A stretch of DNA of 64,000 bases from Novosphingobium sp. Chol11 (GTDB lineage Bacteria > Pseudomonadota > Alphaproteobacteria > Sphingomonadales > Sphingomonadaceae). The DNA is taken from assembly GCF_900218065.1 (NCBI RefSeq), contig NZ_OBMU01000001.1, positions 1,677,335-1,741,334 of the forward strand, given 5' to 3'. The notes beneath the pieces were generated by a model, which was given only the letters and a program-made list of their open reading frames with translations, searched no databases and had not been told where the DNA came from. The translations under genes and the position numbers were made by a program. Shown here in pieces: positions 27,717-36,517 of the stretch (position 1 is its first letter; every line of letters begins with the position of its first letter).

Positions 27717-28203
27717 GGGCCAGTGCCGCCTTTACTGCGTTGCGGGCCGCTTCGTCCGACGCGTTCACGCCGGAAATACGGGCCACCATGTCGCGCGCCG
27801 CTTCGGCGGCGACGGTTTCAATCTCTGCCATAGCTGCCTGGCTGGCCGCCTGGATGCGGGCTTCGGCAGCGCCGATCCGAGTGGCGATTTCAGCGTCGGC
27901 GGCAGCAAGCTGTCCTTCGGAGGCTTTGGCAGCTTCCGCTTTCGCACGGGCAAGCGTCGCCTGGGCCGCAGCCCTGCTTTCCGCGTCACGGGTGCGGTAA
28001 TCGGCCTCTGCCTCATCGGCGCGGGCGAAGGCAGCCTTGGCGGCGTCCAGATCACCAGTGATCTTCGCGTCGCGCGCGTCGGCCGTCGCCTGAACCTTGG
28101 GGACCATGCCCCGGCCGATGACGAAGAAGACAAAGCCGAACGTCAGCAGCATCCAGAAGATTTGCGACGCATAAGTTTCGGCAATTTGCGCGATTTGAGG
28201 CAT
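27709..28203 (-). CDS. atpG: F0 ATP synthase subunit b' (second b-type subunit)
   Basis: A 164-residue subunit starting MPQIAQIAETYASQIFWMLL, with an N-terminal membrane helix (FWMLLTFGFVFFVIGRGMVP) and an alanine-rich coiled coil (AEADYRTRDAESRAAAQATL). Alphaproteobacteria carry a b/b' heterodimer in the stator stalk. Its start follows the atpE stop by about 86 bases. It is often labelled AtpF2, AtpX or AtpG. Confidence 0.92.
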   Translation of the reverse strand: MPQIAQIAETYASQIFWMLLTFGFVFFVIGRGMVPKVQATADARDAKITGDLDAAKAAFARADEAEADYRTRDAESRAAAQATLARAKAEAAKASEGQLAAADAEIATRIGAAEARIQAASQAAMAEIETVAAEAARDMVARISGVNASDEAARNAVKAALAHG

Positions 28204-28289
28204 TTTGGGTCCGTCCGATCAGGGCACCGTCAATTCATAGCGAGCGAACGGGACAGCGAAGGCCGCCCTGCCCGCTCGCCAAGCGGTTG

Positions 28290-28517
28290 TCAGGCCACGA
28301 ACACCAGGATCATGGCGATAACGAACGCCAGCAGACCCAGAAGTTCGGCTGCGGCGAAACCGATGAAGAGGCGGCCCTGCTGGCCGTCAGCGGCGCCCGG
28401 ATTGCGCAGCGCGCCTTCCAGGAACGATGCGAACACGTTGCCCACACCGAGCGAAGCGAGACCCGCACCAATGGCGGCCAGGCCAGCACCGAGCAGCTTT
28501 GCGGCTTCTGCGTCCAT
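28290..28517 (-). CDS. atpE: F0 ATP synthase subunit c
   Basis: A 75-residue hairpin of two hydrophobic helices (AKLLGAGLAAIGAGLASLGV; FIGFAAAELLGLLAFVIAMI) around the polar loop GALRNPGAADGQQGRL. The ion-binding carboxylate is the glutamate in FAAAELLG. The c-ring size cannot be read from sequence. It lies between atpB and the b' gene. Confidence 0.96.
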   Translation of the reverse strand: MDAEAAKLLGAGLAAIGAGLASLGVGNVFASFLEGALRNPGAADGQQGRLFIGFAAAELLGLLAFVIAMILVFVA

Positions 28518-28571
28518 GTCGTAAACTCCCTTTTCTAAACTCGAACAAATGGTTGGAAAAATAGCGGAAAC

Positions 28572-29357
28572 TTAGTGAAGGTTCTCAGCGTCGTTCAGAT
28601 AGACCGAAGTCAGCAGGGCGAACACATAGGCCTGGATCACCGCGACCAGCACTTCCAAGGCGCTGATGCCGATCATCAGGATGAAGCTCGCCGACCCGAC
28701 GGTCAGGCCATAGCCGACGCCAGCGTTCGAGCTGTTGATCACGAACCCGGCCAACACCTTGAGCAGAACGTGTCCGGCGGTCATCGCAACGAACAGTCGC
28801 AGGCCAAGGCTGAATGGCCGCACCATGAAGGACACCAGCTCGATGGGGAAGATAACCGGGATCATCGGCAGCGGCGTGCCATGCGGCACGAACAGCGAGA
28901 AGAAGTGCAGCCCATGCTTCCAGAAGCCGACGATTAACACGATCGAGAAGCTCAGGATCGCGAGTACGCCCGTGGCTGTGAAGTGGCTGGTGAAGGTGAA
29001 CGGGTGCAGGCCGATCAGGCCGAGCGGCAGCAGGCCAAGCAGGTTCGCCAGCAGGATGAACATGAACAGCGAGAAGACATAAGGAATATACTTCTTGCCG
29101 CCCTCGCCCACATTGGCGATCAACAGGCTCTTGATGAAGCCGGTCATATATTCGACCGCCATCTGCCAGCGACCGGGCACCAGCTCGCGCTTCATGCCAC
29201 CAATCACGAAGATCCACAGCACCACGGCAGCAGCCACCATGTAAAGCGCGCTGTTGGTGAAGGCGATGTTATAGCCGCCGAGCGACAAGTGATCCGTACC
29301 GAACAGCGGTTCGATCGCAAACTGGTGCATCGGATCGATTTTGCCGGATTCTGCCAC
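28572..29357 (-). CDS. atpB: F0 ATP synthase subunit a
   Basis: A 261-residue polytopic membrane protein that forms the proton half-channels. The functional arginine lies in PFSLGLRLFVAMTAGH, and the last helices contain ISALEVLVAVIQAYVFALLTSVYLNDAEN, the family ending. The translation start gives MAESGKIDPMHQFAIEPLFG. It lies just downstream of atpI. Confidence 0.96.
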   Translation of the reverse strand: MAESGKIDPMHQFAIEPLFGTDHLSLGGYNIAFTNSALYMVAAAVVLWIFVIGGMKRELVPGRWQMAVEYMTGFIKSLLIANVGEGGKKYIPYVFSLFMFILLANLLGLLPLGLIGLHPFTFTSHFTATGVLAILSFSIVLIVGFWKHGLHFFSLFVPHGTPLPMIPVIFPIELVSFMVRPFSLGLRLFVAMTAGHVLLKVLAGFVINSSNAGVGYGLTVGSASFILMIGISALEVLVAVIQAYVFALLTSVYLNDAENLH

Positions 29358-29403
29358 GTTGACCCCTGTAACGTCTGGTATTCGGACTAAGATAAAAGCG
29401 CCC

Positions 29404-29727
29404 CTATTCGCCGGGACGCTTCGTCGTCGTCAATCTGATGATGTTCCTGAAAGCCACCACGATCCCAAGACCGAGGAAAGCCAGCAGGAGCCATGGAGAT
29501 GTCCGCAGAAAGTAGTCCAACGTCCCACCAACCACGGCACCACCGGCAAGACCACCGATCAGTTCTGCAAGAACCCTGTTGCCCAGGCGCGATCCATCGT
29601 CGGCCTGTTGCTTCGTGGTCCCCTGCCTGACCTTTTCGGCTCGTTCGGCCTTTGCGATCCGCTCCTCAAGAGAAGTGATGCGCGCGTCCTCATCCGCCGG
29701 GTCTTGCCCGGGTACATCCTCCGCCAT
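29404..29727 (-). CDS. atpI: AtpI/AtpZ-family F0F1 ATP synthase assembly protein
   Basis: A 107-residue protein with an N-terminal Glu/Arg-rich coiled region and two membrane helices (GGLAGGAVVGGTLDYFL; LLLAFLGLGIVVAFRNIIRL). AtpI-type proteins assist c-ring assembly. The ATG at 29727 (MAEDVPGQD) is preceded by GAAAGGAA at a good distance; other starts upstream are less well placed. It opens the F0 operon (atpI-B-E-b'-b). Confidence 0.9.
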   Translation of the reverse strand: MAEDVPGQDPADEDARITSLEERIAKAERAEKVRQGTTKQQADDGSRLGNRVLAELIGGLAGGAVVGGTLDYFLRTSPWLLLAFLGLGIVVAFRNIIRLTTTKRPGE

Positions 29728-29806
29728 GACCATTCCTTTCCGTTCAGGCAGATAAGCCCGCGTCAGGCGGCATGGCGCGTGCGGCTGCACCCGTCAAGGC
29801 GCGGCC

Positions 29807-29835
29807 CGTTTAGAAAGGGCTTTCGGGATAGTCAA
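29807..29835 (-). promoter_or_regulatory. Predicted promoter of the F0 ATP synthase operon
   Basis: On the minus strand TTGACT (29835-29830), 17 bases, then TAAACG (29812-29807). This spacing is optimal for a housekeeping sigma promoter. It lies about 80 bp upstream of the atpI start. The same -10 element occurs in front of tRNA-Glu. Confidence 0.6.
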
Positions 29836-29902
29836 CCGTAGTTGGACACGAGAATCGTGCTTCGCCCGAACGCAGCAAAGAAACTCCCACGCGCCGCAGG
29901 AA

Positions 29903-30304
29903 TTACCCCGCGGTCGCGCAATAGCTGGGCAGCGCAATCGGCCCGGCGCCCTTGGTTTGCCAAGGTCCCGCCCCCACGCGATACACCTGTCCCTGCTTCA
30001 CCCGGTTGCTCAGCGTTTGACAGCCAGTGGCAGCCGCCACGTCCTGAACCGTCACACCGCGCTTGCTTGCAAGGTCGGTGTAGGCCGCCCGCCGCTTTAT
30101 GTTGATCGATTCGACTTCCGATCGCACAGCCCCGCTGACCGACCCGGCGATGCCCAGATAGCCATCCGCCTGTTCGCCCACGGCGCCCTCCGCCATCGCC
30201 GCCGCAACCGCGCCCGACTGCGCGCGCGCAGGCGCGCTGGCGACAAAGCCGGTCGCCAGCACGACGGCGGCACCTGCGGCGATCATCAAAAGCTTGCGTG
30301 TCAT
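29903..30304 (-). CDS. ydbL: YdbL family (DUF1318) periplasmic protein
   Basis: A 133-residue exported protein with a signal peptide (MTRKLLMIAAGAAVVLATGF, ending near SAPARAQ). It has the family segment SVSGAVRSEVESINIKRRAA and the ending VYRVGAGPWQTK. YdbL works with YdbH and YnbE in an outer-membrane lipid homeostasis system in E. coli (established knowledge). It is the third gene after ydbH and ynbE. Confidence 0.9.
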   Translation of the reverse strand: MTRKLLMIAAGAAVVLATGFVASAPARAQSGAVAAAMAEGAVGEQADGYLGIAGSVSGAVRSEVESINIKRRAAYTDLASKRGVTVQDVAAATGCQTLSNRVKQGQVYRVGAGPWQTKGAGPIALPSYCATAG

Positions 30305-30489
30305 TGCGGGAACAACTCCGGGTTATTCTGGATAAGATCCTGTGCATCGCGCTGAAGGCGAACGACCACCTCCTGCTGCACCTTTACGTTCAGGTTGATT
30401 TCGATCGGCTTGTCAGGTGCCTTCACCTGAATGCAGCCCGCCAAGGCCAAACCGGCGAAACCCGCCGCAAATATCGCTCGTTTTTTCAT
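30301..30489 (-). CDS. ynbE: YnbE family lipoprotein
   Basis: A 62-residue lipoprotein: MKKRAIFAAGFAGLALAGC ends in a lipobox. The mature part has the family's amphipathic IEINLNVKVQQEVVVRLQ segment. YnbE sits in the outer membrane and binds the C-terminal end of the AsmA-like protein YdbH. It overlaps ydbH and ydbL by 4 bases. Confidence 0.92.
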   Translation of the reverse strand: MKKRAIFAAGFAGLALAGCIQVKAPDKPIEINLNVKVQQEVVVRLQRDAQDLIQNNPELFPQ

Positions 30490-33400
30490 CGCTGTTCCCT
30501 GTTTCTCACAGTGTCGCTTTCCGCAGGCTTAACTGCAATGCCTTCGCGAATCTTCTCCTGCATCTGATCGCCTATGCTGTTCTGAATGAGCGTGGTGGGA
30601 TCGATGAAGGATTTGGCGGTGCCCAGCAGGCCGCGGAACGGCGCGGCGATGCGCACATTGAAGATGAAGGGCAAGCCGGTCAGGCTGCGCGCCATGCCGT
30701 CTGGCACGTCCCCGAGCTTGCCCCGGTTGACGCCGTTGAACACCACATTCGTCACCATCTCGCCATCCAACGCGCCGTCCATCAGGATGGTGAGACACTT
30801 ATATTGCAGGTTCTTGAGCGCATCGAAGGCGAGCTTGCCCATCACGCCAAGCTGCTCGTTGGAGACTGGCCCGACATAGGACAAAGTTCCGGATTGGCGC
30901 TGGGGATCGCACGGAACCGTCGGCAATACGCCTTCGGGCATGATAAGCGGCGGCATGCCCTGCTGCCGCGCGGCCAGCACGCCACCGGCGACGCGGCCGC
31001 CCTGCGAATTGAAGATCAGCGGCATCAGTCCATCGAACGTGCCGGTGGCCGAGATATTGTCCAGCTCCATCGCCTGGATGAAGGCGCCCGCGTCGATGCC
31101 GATCACACGGAACGTCAGATAACGGTCCACATCCGCACTGAAATCCATGGTCGTGGGCAAAAGAACGAGCTGCCCTCCGGAGAAGGGCCACCCCCCGCCC
31201 TCGATATGCACCTTCTGCCCCGGTTCCAGCCTGTAGCGGACGGTGCCGTCGCGCACCTCGATGCCTGGATTGACCATCCTGATCCGCAGCACCTGTCCCG
31301 GCGCGCTCACCAATCCGAGCAGATCGGTAAAGCGCAACTCGCCCGACAATCCTTCGACCGGGCCGAAAGCTGCCGCCAGCTTGGCATTGTCTGTGCGGAA
31401 CAGCCCATCGCTGGTCACCGCATTGCCATTCCACCGGATATGCCCTTCCCCCGTCACCGTCGCCTCGACATTGGCAACGACCCCCAGCGCCAGGCGCGTG
31501 ACTTCTTCAGGCTGCAAAGTGGGACCAAATACCAGCCCCGGCACGTTAAGGTCGGCCTTGCCCCGCCCTGAACCCAGATCATGCGCTATGTCCGCATACG
31601 CCACCAACGCATCATTGCGCGGCACCCGCAGCGTTCCGGTCCCCGAAATCCTGCCCTCCCGCAATGTGAGGGCGAAGTCCGGCACCTTGAGCGGTTCGAA
31701 CCGTCCCGGCGTCTGGGCATCGCGCACCATCATTGCAGCGGCGAGCCTCAGTGCGCCTTGCGCGAAGCTCCATTCGCCCGTGCCGTCTTCCACGATCAGC
31801 GGCACAGAACCGATCCGCGCATTCGCTCCGGCGAGCCTTCCCTTCAGCCCCTGGGCCGTAGCCTGGCCGGTCAGCGTTTCCGCCACCAGCCGTACCGGGG
31901 ATGCCTGCGGCCCGATGGCGAACTCCGCGCGGGAAAGCGCAAAGCCGTCCTGCCCCAAAGCAACCCTCGCCCGCTCGGCCGACAGCCGCATCGGGCTTTG
32001 GCCGCTGCGGCCGCGCAGGTCGAGATTGCGGATCTCCGCACCCGCGCGCACTCCGCCCGGCCCTGTCGCCAGCAGCGCGCCGCCCCCGATCGGGCATAGC
32101 GTCTGCCGGGTCCGGCCGATGGCGAAACTCTCGTAACGCGCCTCCTCCAGCGCCAATGGCACGCAGCGGCGGTTGATCGCGATGGCCCCGTTCGCGCTCA
32201 ATTCTCCCGTCACCGGCATCGCGAGTCCGCGCAGCCGTCCGCCCGGAAGCGGCCCGTCGAGCTTCACCACCGTAGAGAAGAAGGTATCCCCGCGAGGTCC
32301 CGCCGTGAAACGAACCGGCTCCAGCGCAAGCTTCGCATTCCCGGCAGCATAAGGGTCGATGAACAGCTGCCCGCCAAATCCGCCGCCCGGCCGCCGCGCC
32401 AGTCTCAGCGCAGCCTTGGGCAGCCCGCCTCCATCAGTCGTGATGGCGCCATCCAGCGCCCAATCAATCGCCGCGCCACCTTTTCCGGGCCAGCTGATCA
32501 TTATCTCGCCGTCTCCCGGAACGGCGATCCGGGCTCCACTACGCGCGTTAAAGCCGGTGCCCGTCAGTACGACGCTGCCACCCTTGCCGCTTTGAGCGAA
32601 GGCAAGGTTGGTCCGCAGCACATTATTTTCACCCGCATGGGCCACGGCATCCGCCAGTCGCGCAGCCAAAGGCGCCAGAGGCGTGCCGGCGGCAGATCGC
32701 TTCAACCCGGCCAGCGGGTCACGACCGGCCAGGCTCAGTTGATGTGCCGATAGCCGCCCGCTGGCTTGCGACGTGCCGCGACCGACGCGCCAGGCTCCGA
32801 TAATCTCCGATTCACCAGCCTTGATGCTTGCCAATCCAAGCGCCGCCACGCCGATCCGCGCCCGGCCAGCGGTCTCCGACGCGTTGCCGTTGAAATCGAT
32901 CCGCCCTGCCGGTTTGGCCAGCACCATGCCAGAGGACTTCAGCGCCTCTGCCCCCAGGGTGACATGCCCGTTCCATCGGTCGAGCGCCTTGCCCAGCCAC
33001 ACATCGATCTCAGCGCGCGGCGCCGCGGCAGCCGTCCCGCTTCCCCGGCAGCCAAGAGCCGCCGCTTGCACTGGTCCGATCAGATGGGGCCGCTCATTCC
33101 TGATCGCCACGTCCAGCAAGGCGGTCATGCGGGTTGCGCTGCATCCGGCGATTGCCGCACGAGGCATGGCGGCGGCGAGACGGCCGTCAAAGCCCGACTT
33201 CAACTTACCCTTGCCCTCGATCTGCATGCCGACCGTCCCGGCGTCGGTATCGAGCCGGATGCGCGCATCCCGCAGCGCCAATGCTATGTCGGGCAAGCTG
33301 AATGGCGCCTTCGAGGTGGGATCGCGGAACTTGTCGAGCTCTCCCAGTCGGAGCACGCCGCCGCGGTAAGATCCCCGCAACCGCACACCTCCCGCCCTGA

Positions 33401-33719
33401 CCTCCGCCACATGCGGGGAAAGACCGGTAAAGGCGAGGTCCACCTCCACCCAGCGAGCAGTCAGGTCCGGATTTTTCGGATCACCAAGAACGATATTCTC
33501 GATGCGCTGGGTACGCAGGCCGATGTCCTTCAGGTCATAACTCGCCTGTACACCCCTGCGGTTCATTTCCCGCCCGATGAAGTTTTCGGCGATGGGCGCC
33601 CGCTGGGTCCACAAAGCAACAAGGATCAGCGCCAGGGATCCTGTCCCGACACCCAGCCAGCGTAACCAGCCACGACGAGATTCCTCTTCGCCGTCCTCAT
33701 CTTCGATGCTTATGGCCAA
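30486..33719 (-). CDS. ydbH: YdbH family AsmA-like intermembrane protein
   Basis: A 1077-residue protein with a single N-terminal membrane helix (WLGVGTGSLALILVALWTQR, about residues 22-41) and a long beta-rich periplasmic part like the bridge proteins TamB and YhdP. These form a hydrophobic groove between inner and outer membrane. The C-terminal part has segments (GGRVAGGVLAARQQGMPPLI; LSYVGPVSNEQLG) typical of YdbH. With YnbE it is believed to span the envelope and move glycerophospholipids. Its E. coli homologue is about 880 residues; this one is longer. Confidence 0.88.
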   Translation of the reverse strand: MAISIEDEDGEEESRRGWLRWLGVGTGSLALILVALWTQRAPIAENFIGREMNRRGVQASYDLKDIGLRTQRIENIVLGDPKNPDLTARWVEVDLAFTGLSPHVAEVRAGGVRLRGSYRGGVLRLGELDKFRDPTSKAPFSLPDIALALRDARIRLDTDAGTVGMQIEGKGKLKSGFDGRLAAAMPRAAIAGCSATRMTALLDVAIRNERPHLIGPVQAAALGCRGSGTAAAAPRAEIDVWLGKALDRWNGHVTLGAEALKSSGMVLAKPAGRIDFNGNASETAGRARIGVAALGLASIKAGESEIIGAWRVGRGTSQASGRLSAHQLSLAGRDPLAGLKRSAAGTPLAPLAARLADAVAHAGENNVLRTNLAFAQSGKGGSVVLTGTGFNARSGARIAVPGDGEIMISWPGKGGAAIDWALDGAITTDGGGLPKAALRLARRPGGGFGGQLFIDPYAAGNAKLALEPVRFTAGPRGDTFFSTVVKLDGPLPGGRLRGLAMPVTGELSANGAIAINRRCVPLALEEARYESFAIGRTRQTLCPIGGGALLATGPGGVRAGAEIRNLDLRGRSGQSPMRLSAERARVALGQDGFALSRAEFAIGPQASPVRLVAETLTGQATAQGLKGRLAGANARIGSVPLIVEDGTGEWSFAQGALRLAAAMMVRDAQTPGRFEPLKVPDFALTLREGRISGTGTLRVPRNDALVAYADIAHDLGSGRGKADLNVPGLVFGPTLQPEEVTRLALGVVANVEATVTGEGHIRWNGNAVTSDGLFRTDNAKLAAAFGPVEGLSGELRFTDLLGLVSAPGQVLRIRMVNPGIEVRDGTVRYRLEPGQKVHIEGGGWPFSGGQLVLLPTTMDFSADVDRYLTFRVIGIDAGAFIQAMELDNISATGTFDGLMPLIFNSQGGRVAGGVLAARQQGMPPLIMPEGVLPTVPCDPQRQSGTLSYVGPVSNEQLGVMGKLAFDALKNLQYKCLTILMDGALDGEMVTNVVFNGVNRGKLGDVPDGMARSLTGLPFIFNVRIAAPFRGLLGTAKSFIDPTTLIQNSIGDQMQEKIREGIAVKPAESDTVRNREQR

Positions 33720-33837
33720 CCCCGGCTCTCAACCCTTATCCGTAACGCCTGCATAACGTCTGAGCTGCCTTAAATATCCTTGCCCCGCATTTACGCAACG
33801 CATAGGTCCATTTCCCTGAACAGGGGATTATAAGGCA

Positions 33838-34533
33838 TTGGCGGACAGGGATGTTGCGGTCAGCCATGATGGCGTGGGTCATCGCGCCCGGCTGCGGCAG
33901 AAGTTGGCGGAAAGCGGCGGCGATGCGCTGCACGACCATGAACTGATCGAATATCTGCTCGCTCTCGCCATACCGCGGCGCGATACCAAGCCGCTCGCAA
34001 AGGCGCTGCTGCGGGAATTTGGCGGCATTGGGGGGCTGATGACGGCCGATTGGCAGGCGATCGCGCGGGTGCCCGGCATGGGCGATACCAGCATCGCAGC
34101 CGTCAAGATCGTACACGCCACGCTGCTGCGCATGCTTCGCAGCGAAGTGGCCCAGCGGCCGGTTCTGGCAAGCTGGCAGGCGCTGCTCGATTATCTGCGC
34201 GCAGACATGGCCTATCTGCCGGTGGAGCGCGTCCGCGTGCTTCACCTCAACAGCCGCAACATGTTGATCCGTGACGAACATATGGGTGACGGGTCGATCG
34301 ACCAAGCCGCCATCTACACGCGGGAAGTCATCCGGCGCGCAATCGACCTCGGCTCATCCGCGCTCATCCTCGTCCACAATCATCCGAGCGGCTCGCCCGA
34401 ACCCAGTCGTCAGGATATCGAGATCACCCGCCAGATTGCGGAGGCGGGCAAGCGCCTCAACATCGCGGTCCACGATCACATCATCATCGGATCGCAGGGC
34501 CACAGCAGCTTGCGCGCAATGGGGCTGCTGTAG
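33838..34533 (+). CDS. radC: RadC family JAB-domain protein
   Basis: A 231-residue protein with an N-terminal helix-hairpin-helix-like UPF0758 region (MTADWQAIARVPGMGDTSIA) and a JAB/MPN domain. The JAMM metal motif HNHPSGSPEPSRQD starts near residue 180, with an upstream Glu in SRNMLIRDEHMG. Metalloprotease or hydrolase activity is not proven for RadC. The TTG start has AAGG four bases upstream, making it the best choice; a GTG 12 codons later is possible. It converges with the RNA helicase gene. Confidence 0.88.
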   Translation: MADRDVAVSHDGVGHRARLRQKLAESGGDALHDHELIEYLLALAIPRRDTKPLAKALLREFGGIGGLMTADWQAIARVPGMGDTSIAAVKIVHATLLRMLRSEVAQRPVLASWQALLDYLRADMAYLPVERVRVLHLNSRNMLIRDEHMGDGSIDQAAIYTREVIRRAIDLGSSALILVHNHPSGSPEPSRQDIEITRQIAEAGKRLNIAVHDHIIIGSQGHSSLRAMGLL

Positions 34534-34542
34534 AGTTTTCCC

Positions 34543-35883
34543 TTAGGCGTTGAATCCTACCGAAAGGAATTCGGGCACAGGGCCGTTCCAACCCTCGTCG
34601 GGACCATCGTCCATGACCTCGGCCCGGCGCGGGGGCGCACCATTGCCCTGACTCCGGGGGGCGCGCGGTTCTTCGCGGCGGTCGTCCCGGCGCTTGCTGG
34701 AGCTGCGCTCCGCCTTCCGCTCACGCTCGCGGCGGGGCTCGTCCGCCTTTTCCGCTTTTGCAGCACCGGCAGGCGCATCGATCGTCTCGATCTTCTGCCC
34801 GATCAGCTTCTGGATATTGTCGATCGCTTCCGCGTCATCAGCCGTCACGAAAGTGAAGGCTGCCCCCTTCGCACCCGCACGGCCCGTTCGGCCGATGCGG
34901 TGGACATAATCGTCGGGATGCCAGGGCGCATCGAAGTTAAAGACGTGACTCACACCCTTGATATCGAGCCCGCGCGCCGCGACGTCGGAAGCCACCAATA
35001 TATTCACTGTACCGGCACGGAACCGCTCCAGCTCGGCGATGCGCGCCGACTGGTCGATATCGCCATGGATCTCGCCGGACTTGAAGCCATGGCGCTGCAG
35101 GCTCTTGTTGAGTTCGCGCACCGTCGTCTTGCGGTTGCAGAAGATCACCGCGCTCTGCACGTCCTCGCCTTCGAGCATCGCGCGCAAGGCCTCGCGCTTC
35201 TTGCGCGAATCGACCTTCACCAGCCGCTGGGTGATGTTGGTGGACGCCGTTGCCGGACGCGCCACCTCGATCGACTTGGGGTTGCTCAGGAACCGATCCG
35301 CCAGCTTCTTGATCGGCGCGGGCATGGTCGCTGAAAAGAGCAGCGTCTGCCGTTGCGACGGCAGCTTCGTGCAGATTTCCTCGATATCCGGGATGAACCC
35401 CATATCGAGCATCCGGTCAGCTTCGTCGATCACCAGCATCGAACAGCCGTTCAGCAATATCTTGCCGCGCTGGAACAGGTCCATCAGCCGGCCTGGCGTG
35501 GCGATCAGCACATCGACGCCCTTTTCCAGCGCCTTGAGCTGATCCCCCATCTGAACGCCGCCAATCAGCAGCGCCATGTTGAGCTTGTGATATTTGCCGT
35601 ATTTCTCGAAATTCTCTGCAACCTGCGCCGCCAGTTCGCGCGTCGGCTCCAGGATCAGCGAGCGCGGCATCAGCGCGCGGGCGCGGCCATGCGCCAATAT
35701 GTCGATCATCGGCAGCACGAAGCTGGCGGTCTTGCCCGTCCCCGTCTGCGCGATGCCGATGATGTCCTTCATCATCAGGACAGGCGGGATCGCCTGCGCC
35801 TGAATAGGCGTGGGCGTGTCATATCCGGCCTCGTTAACGGCCTTCAAAAGTTCATCGGATAGGCCGAGATCGGCAAAAGTCAT
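34543..35883 (-). CDS. rhlE: DEAD-box ATP-dependent RNA helicase (RhlE type)
   Basis: A 446-residue helicase with the Q motif (YDTPTPIQAQAIP), motif I (AQTGTGKTASF), DEAD (VIDEADRMLDMGFIP), SAT (LLFSATMP), and motif VI (HRIGRTGRAG). The C-terminal 85 residues are basic and Arg/Glu-rich (RREREKAERSSSK), typical of RhlE-like tails that bind RNA. It works in ribosome assembly or mRNA decay (family knowledge). Confidence 0.93.
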   Translation of the reverse strand: MTFADLGLSDELLKAVNEAGYDTPTPIQAQAIPPVLMMKDIIGIAQTGTGKTASFVLPMIDILAHGRARALMPRSLILEPTRELAAQVAENFEKYGKYHKLNMALLIGGVQMGDQLKALEKGVDVLIATPGRLMDLFQRGKILLNGCSMLVIDEADRMLDMGFIPDIEEICTKLPSQRQTLLFSATMPAPIKKLADRFLSNPKSIEVARPATASTNITQRLVKVDSRKKREALRAMLEGEDVQSAVIFCNRKTTVRELNKSLQRHGFKSGEIHGDIDQSARIAELERFRAGTVNILVASDVAARGLDIKGVSHVFNFDAPWHPDDYVHRIGRTGRAGAKGAAFTFVTADDAEAIDNIQKLIGQKIETIDAPAGAAKAEKADEPRRERERKAERSSSKRRDDRREEPRAPRSQGNGAPPRRAEVMDDGPDEGWNGPVPEFLSVGFNA

Positions 35884-36005
35884 TCAATTGTCCGGGACAG
35901 AGGCTCTCCGCAACGCGCTCCTGCACCACGGAAATCGCGCGCGCCTTGCTGAAATATCGGCGTCTTGTCAAGAAATTCGCGCATTGCGGCCAGCTTAAAC
36001 TCGGG

Positions 36006-36506
36006 TCAATCGTCCTGTTCCGCCTCTTCCAATCGCCTGAAACTGTCGATCACACAGCTCAAGCCACTGCGTGCCTGCAATTCGTCCCTACCTGAACAAA
36101 GCGACCCGTCATCATCCGGCTCGACATAGAAACCCGAATAGAAGCCGGTAGAGCTGCACCCCCGCTCCAACCTTGCGCGGTAACGGTGGTTATCGGCCAG
36201 CAGCAGGTCGACCCCATGCCCCACCACGACGCTTGCCGACCGGATAGACCGCAGCGCGATACAACGCGGCCCTTTCCTTTCCTTCCACTCACGTCCCGCC
36301 TGGGGAGCGATGCGCGCAGGCGCACGCCCTTTTTTCGCCATCGGCACGCGGATGATGACCCGTTGCTCAATCGACATCTGAGCCATCTGCACAGGCCCGG
36401 CAGTGGGTGCGACAAGGAGCAGCAGGACGGAATGAAGCAAATCGAACCCCTTTTGGGGCGGCACGCTATGGGCCGGTGGTTGAACCGTCGATGAATTCCG
36501 GGGCAT
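36006..36506 (-). CDS. Secreted/envelope hypothetical protein with three conserved-type cysteines
   Basis: A 166-residue protein with a hydrophobic N-terminal segment (FDLLHSVLLLLVAPTAGPVQ) that may be a signal peptide. The C-terminal half contains the segments RGCSSTGFYSGFYVEPDDDG, LCSGRDELQARSGLSC and a charged end. The three cysteines suggest an oxidised fold. No family was recognised. A GTG at codon 15 would put the hydrophobic stretch nearer the start. It is divergent from the D-2-HG dehydrogenase gene with a gap of only 11 bases. Confidence 0.6.
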   Translation of the reverse strand: MPRNSSTVQPPAHSVPPQKGFDLLHSVLLLLVAPTAGPVQMAQMSIEQRVIIRVPMAKKGRAPARIAPQAGREWKERKGPRCIALRSIRSASVVVGHGVDLLLADNHRYRARLERGCSSTGFYSGFYVEPDDDGSLCSGRDELQARSGLSCVIDSFRRLEEAEQDD

Positions 36507-36517
36507 AGCATCGTGTC

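Noticed and set aside
33736..34305. 189-codon minus-strand frame opposite radC
   Set aside because: RadC on the plus strand has the intact JAMM motif; the opposite frame has no recognisable domain.
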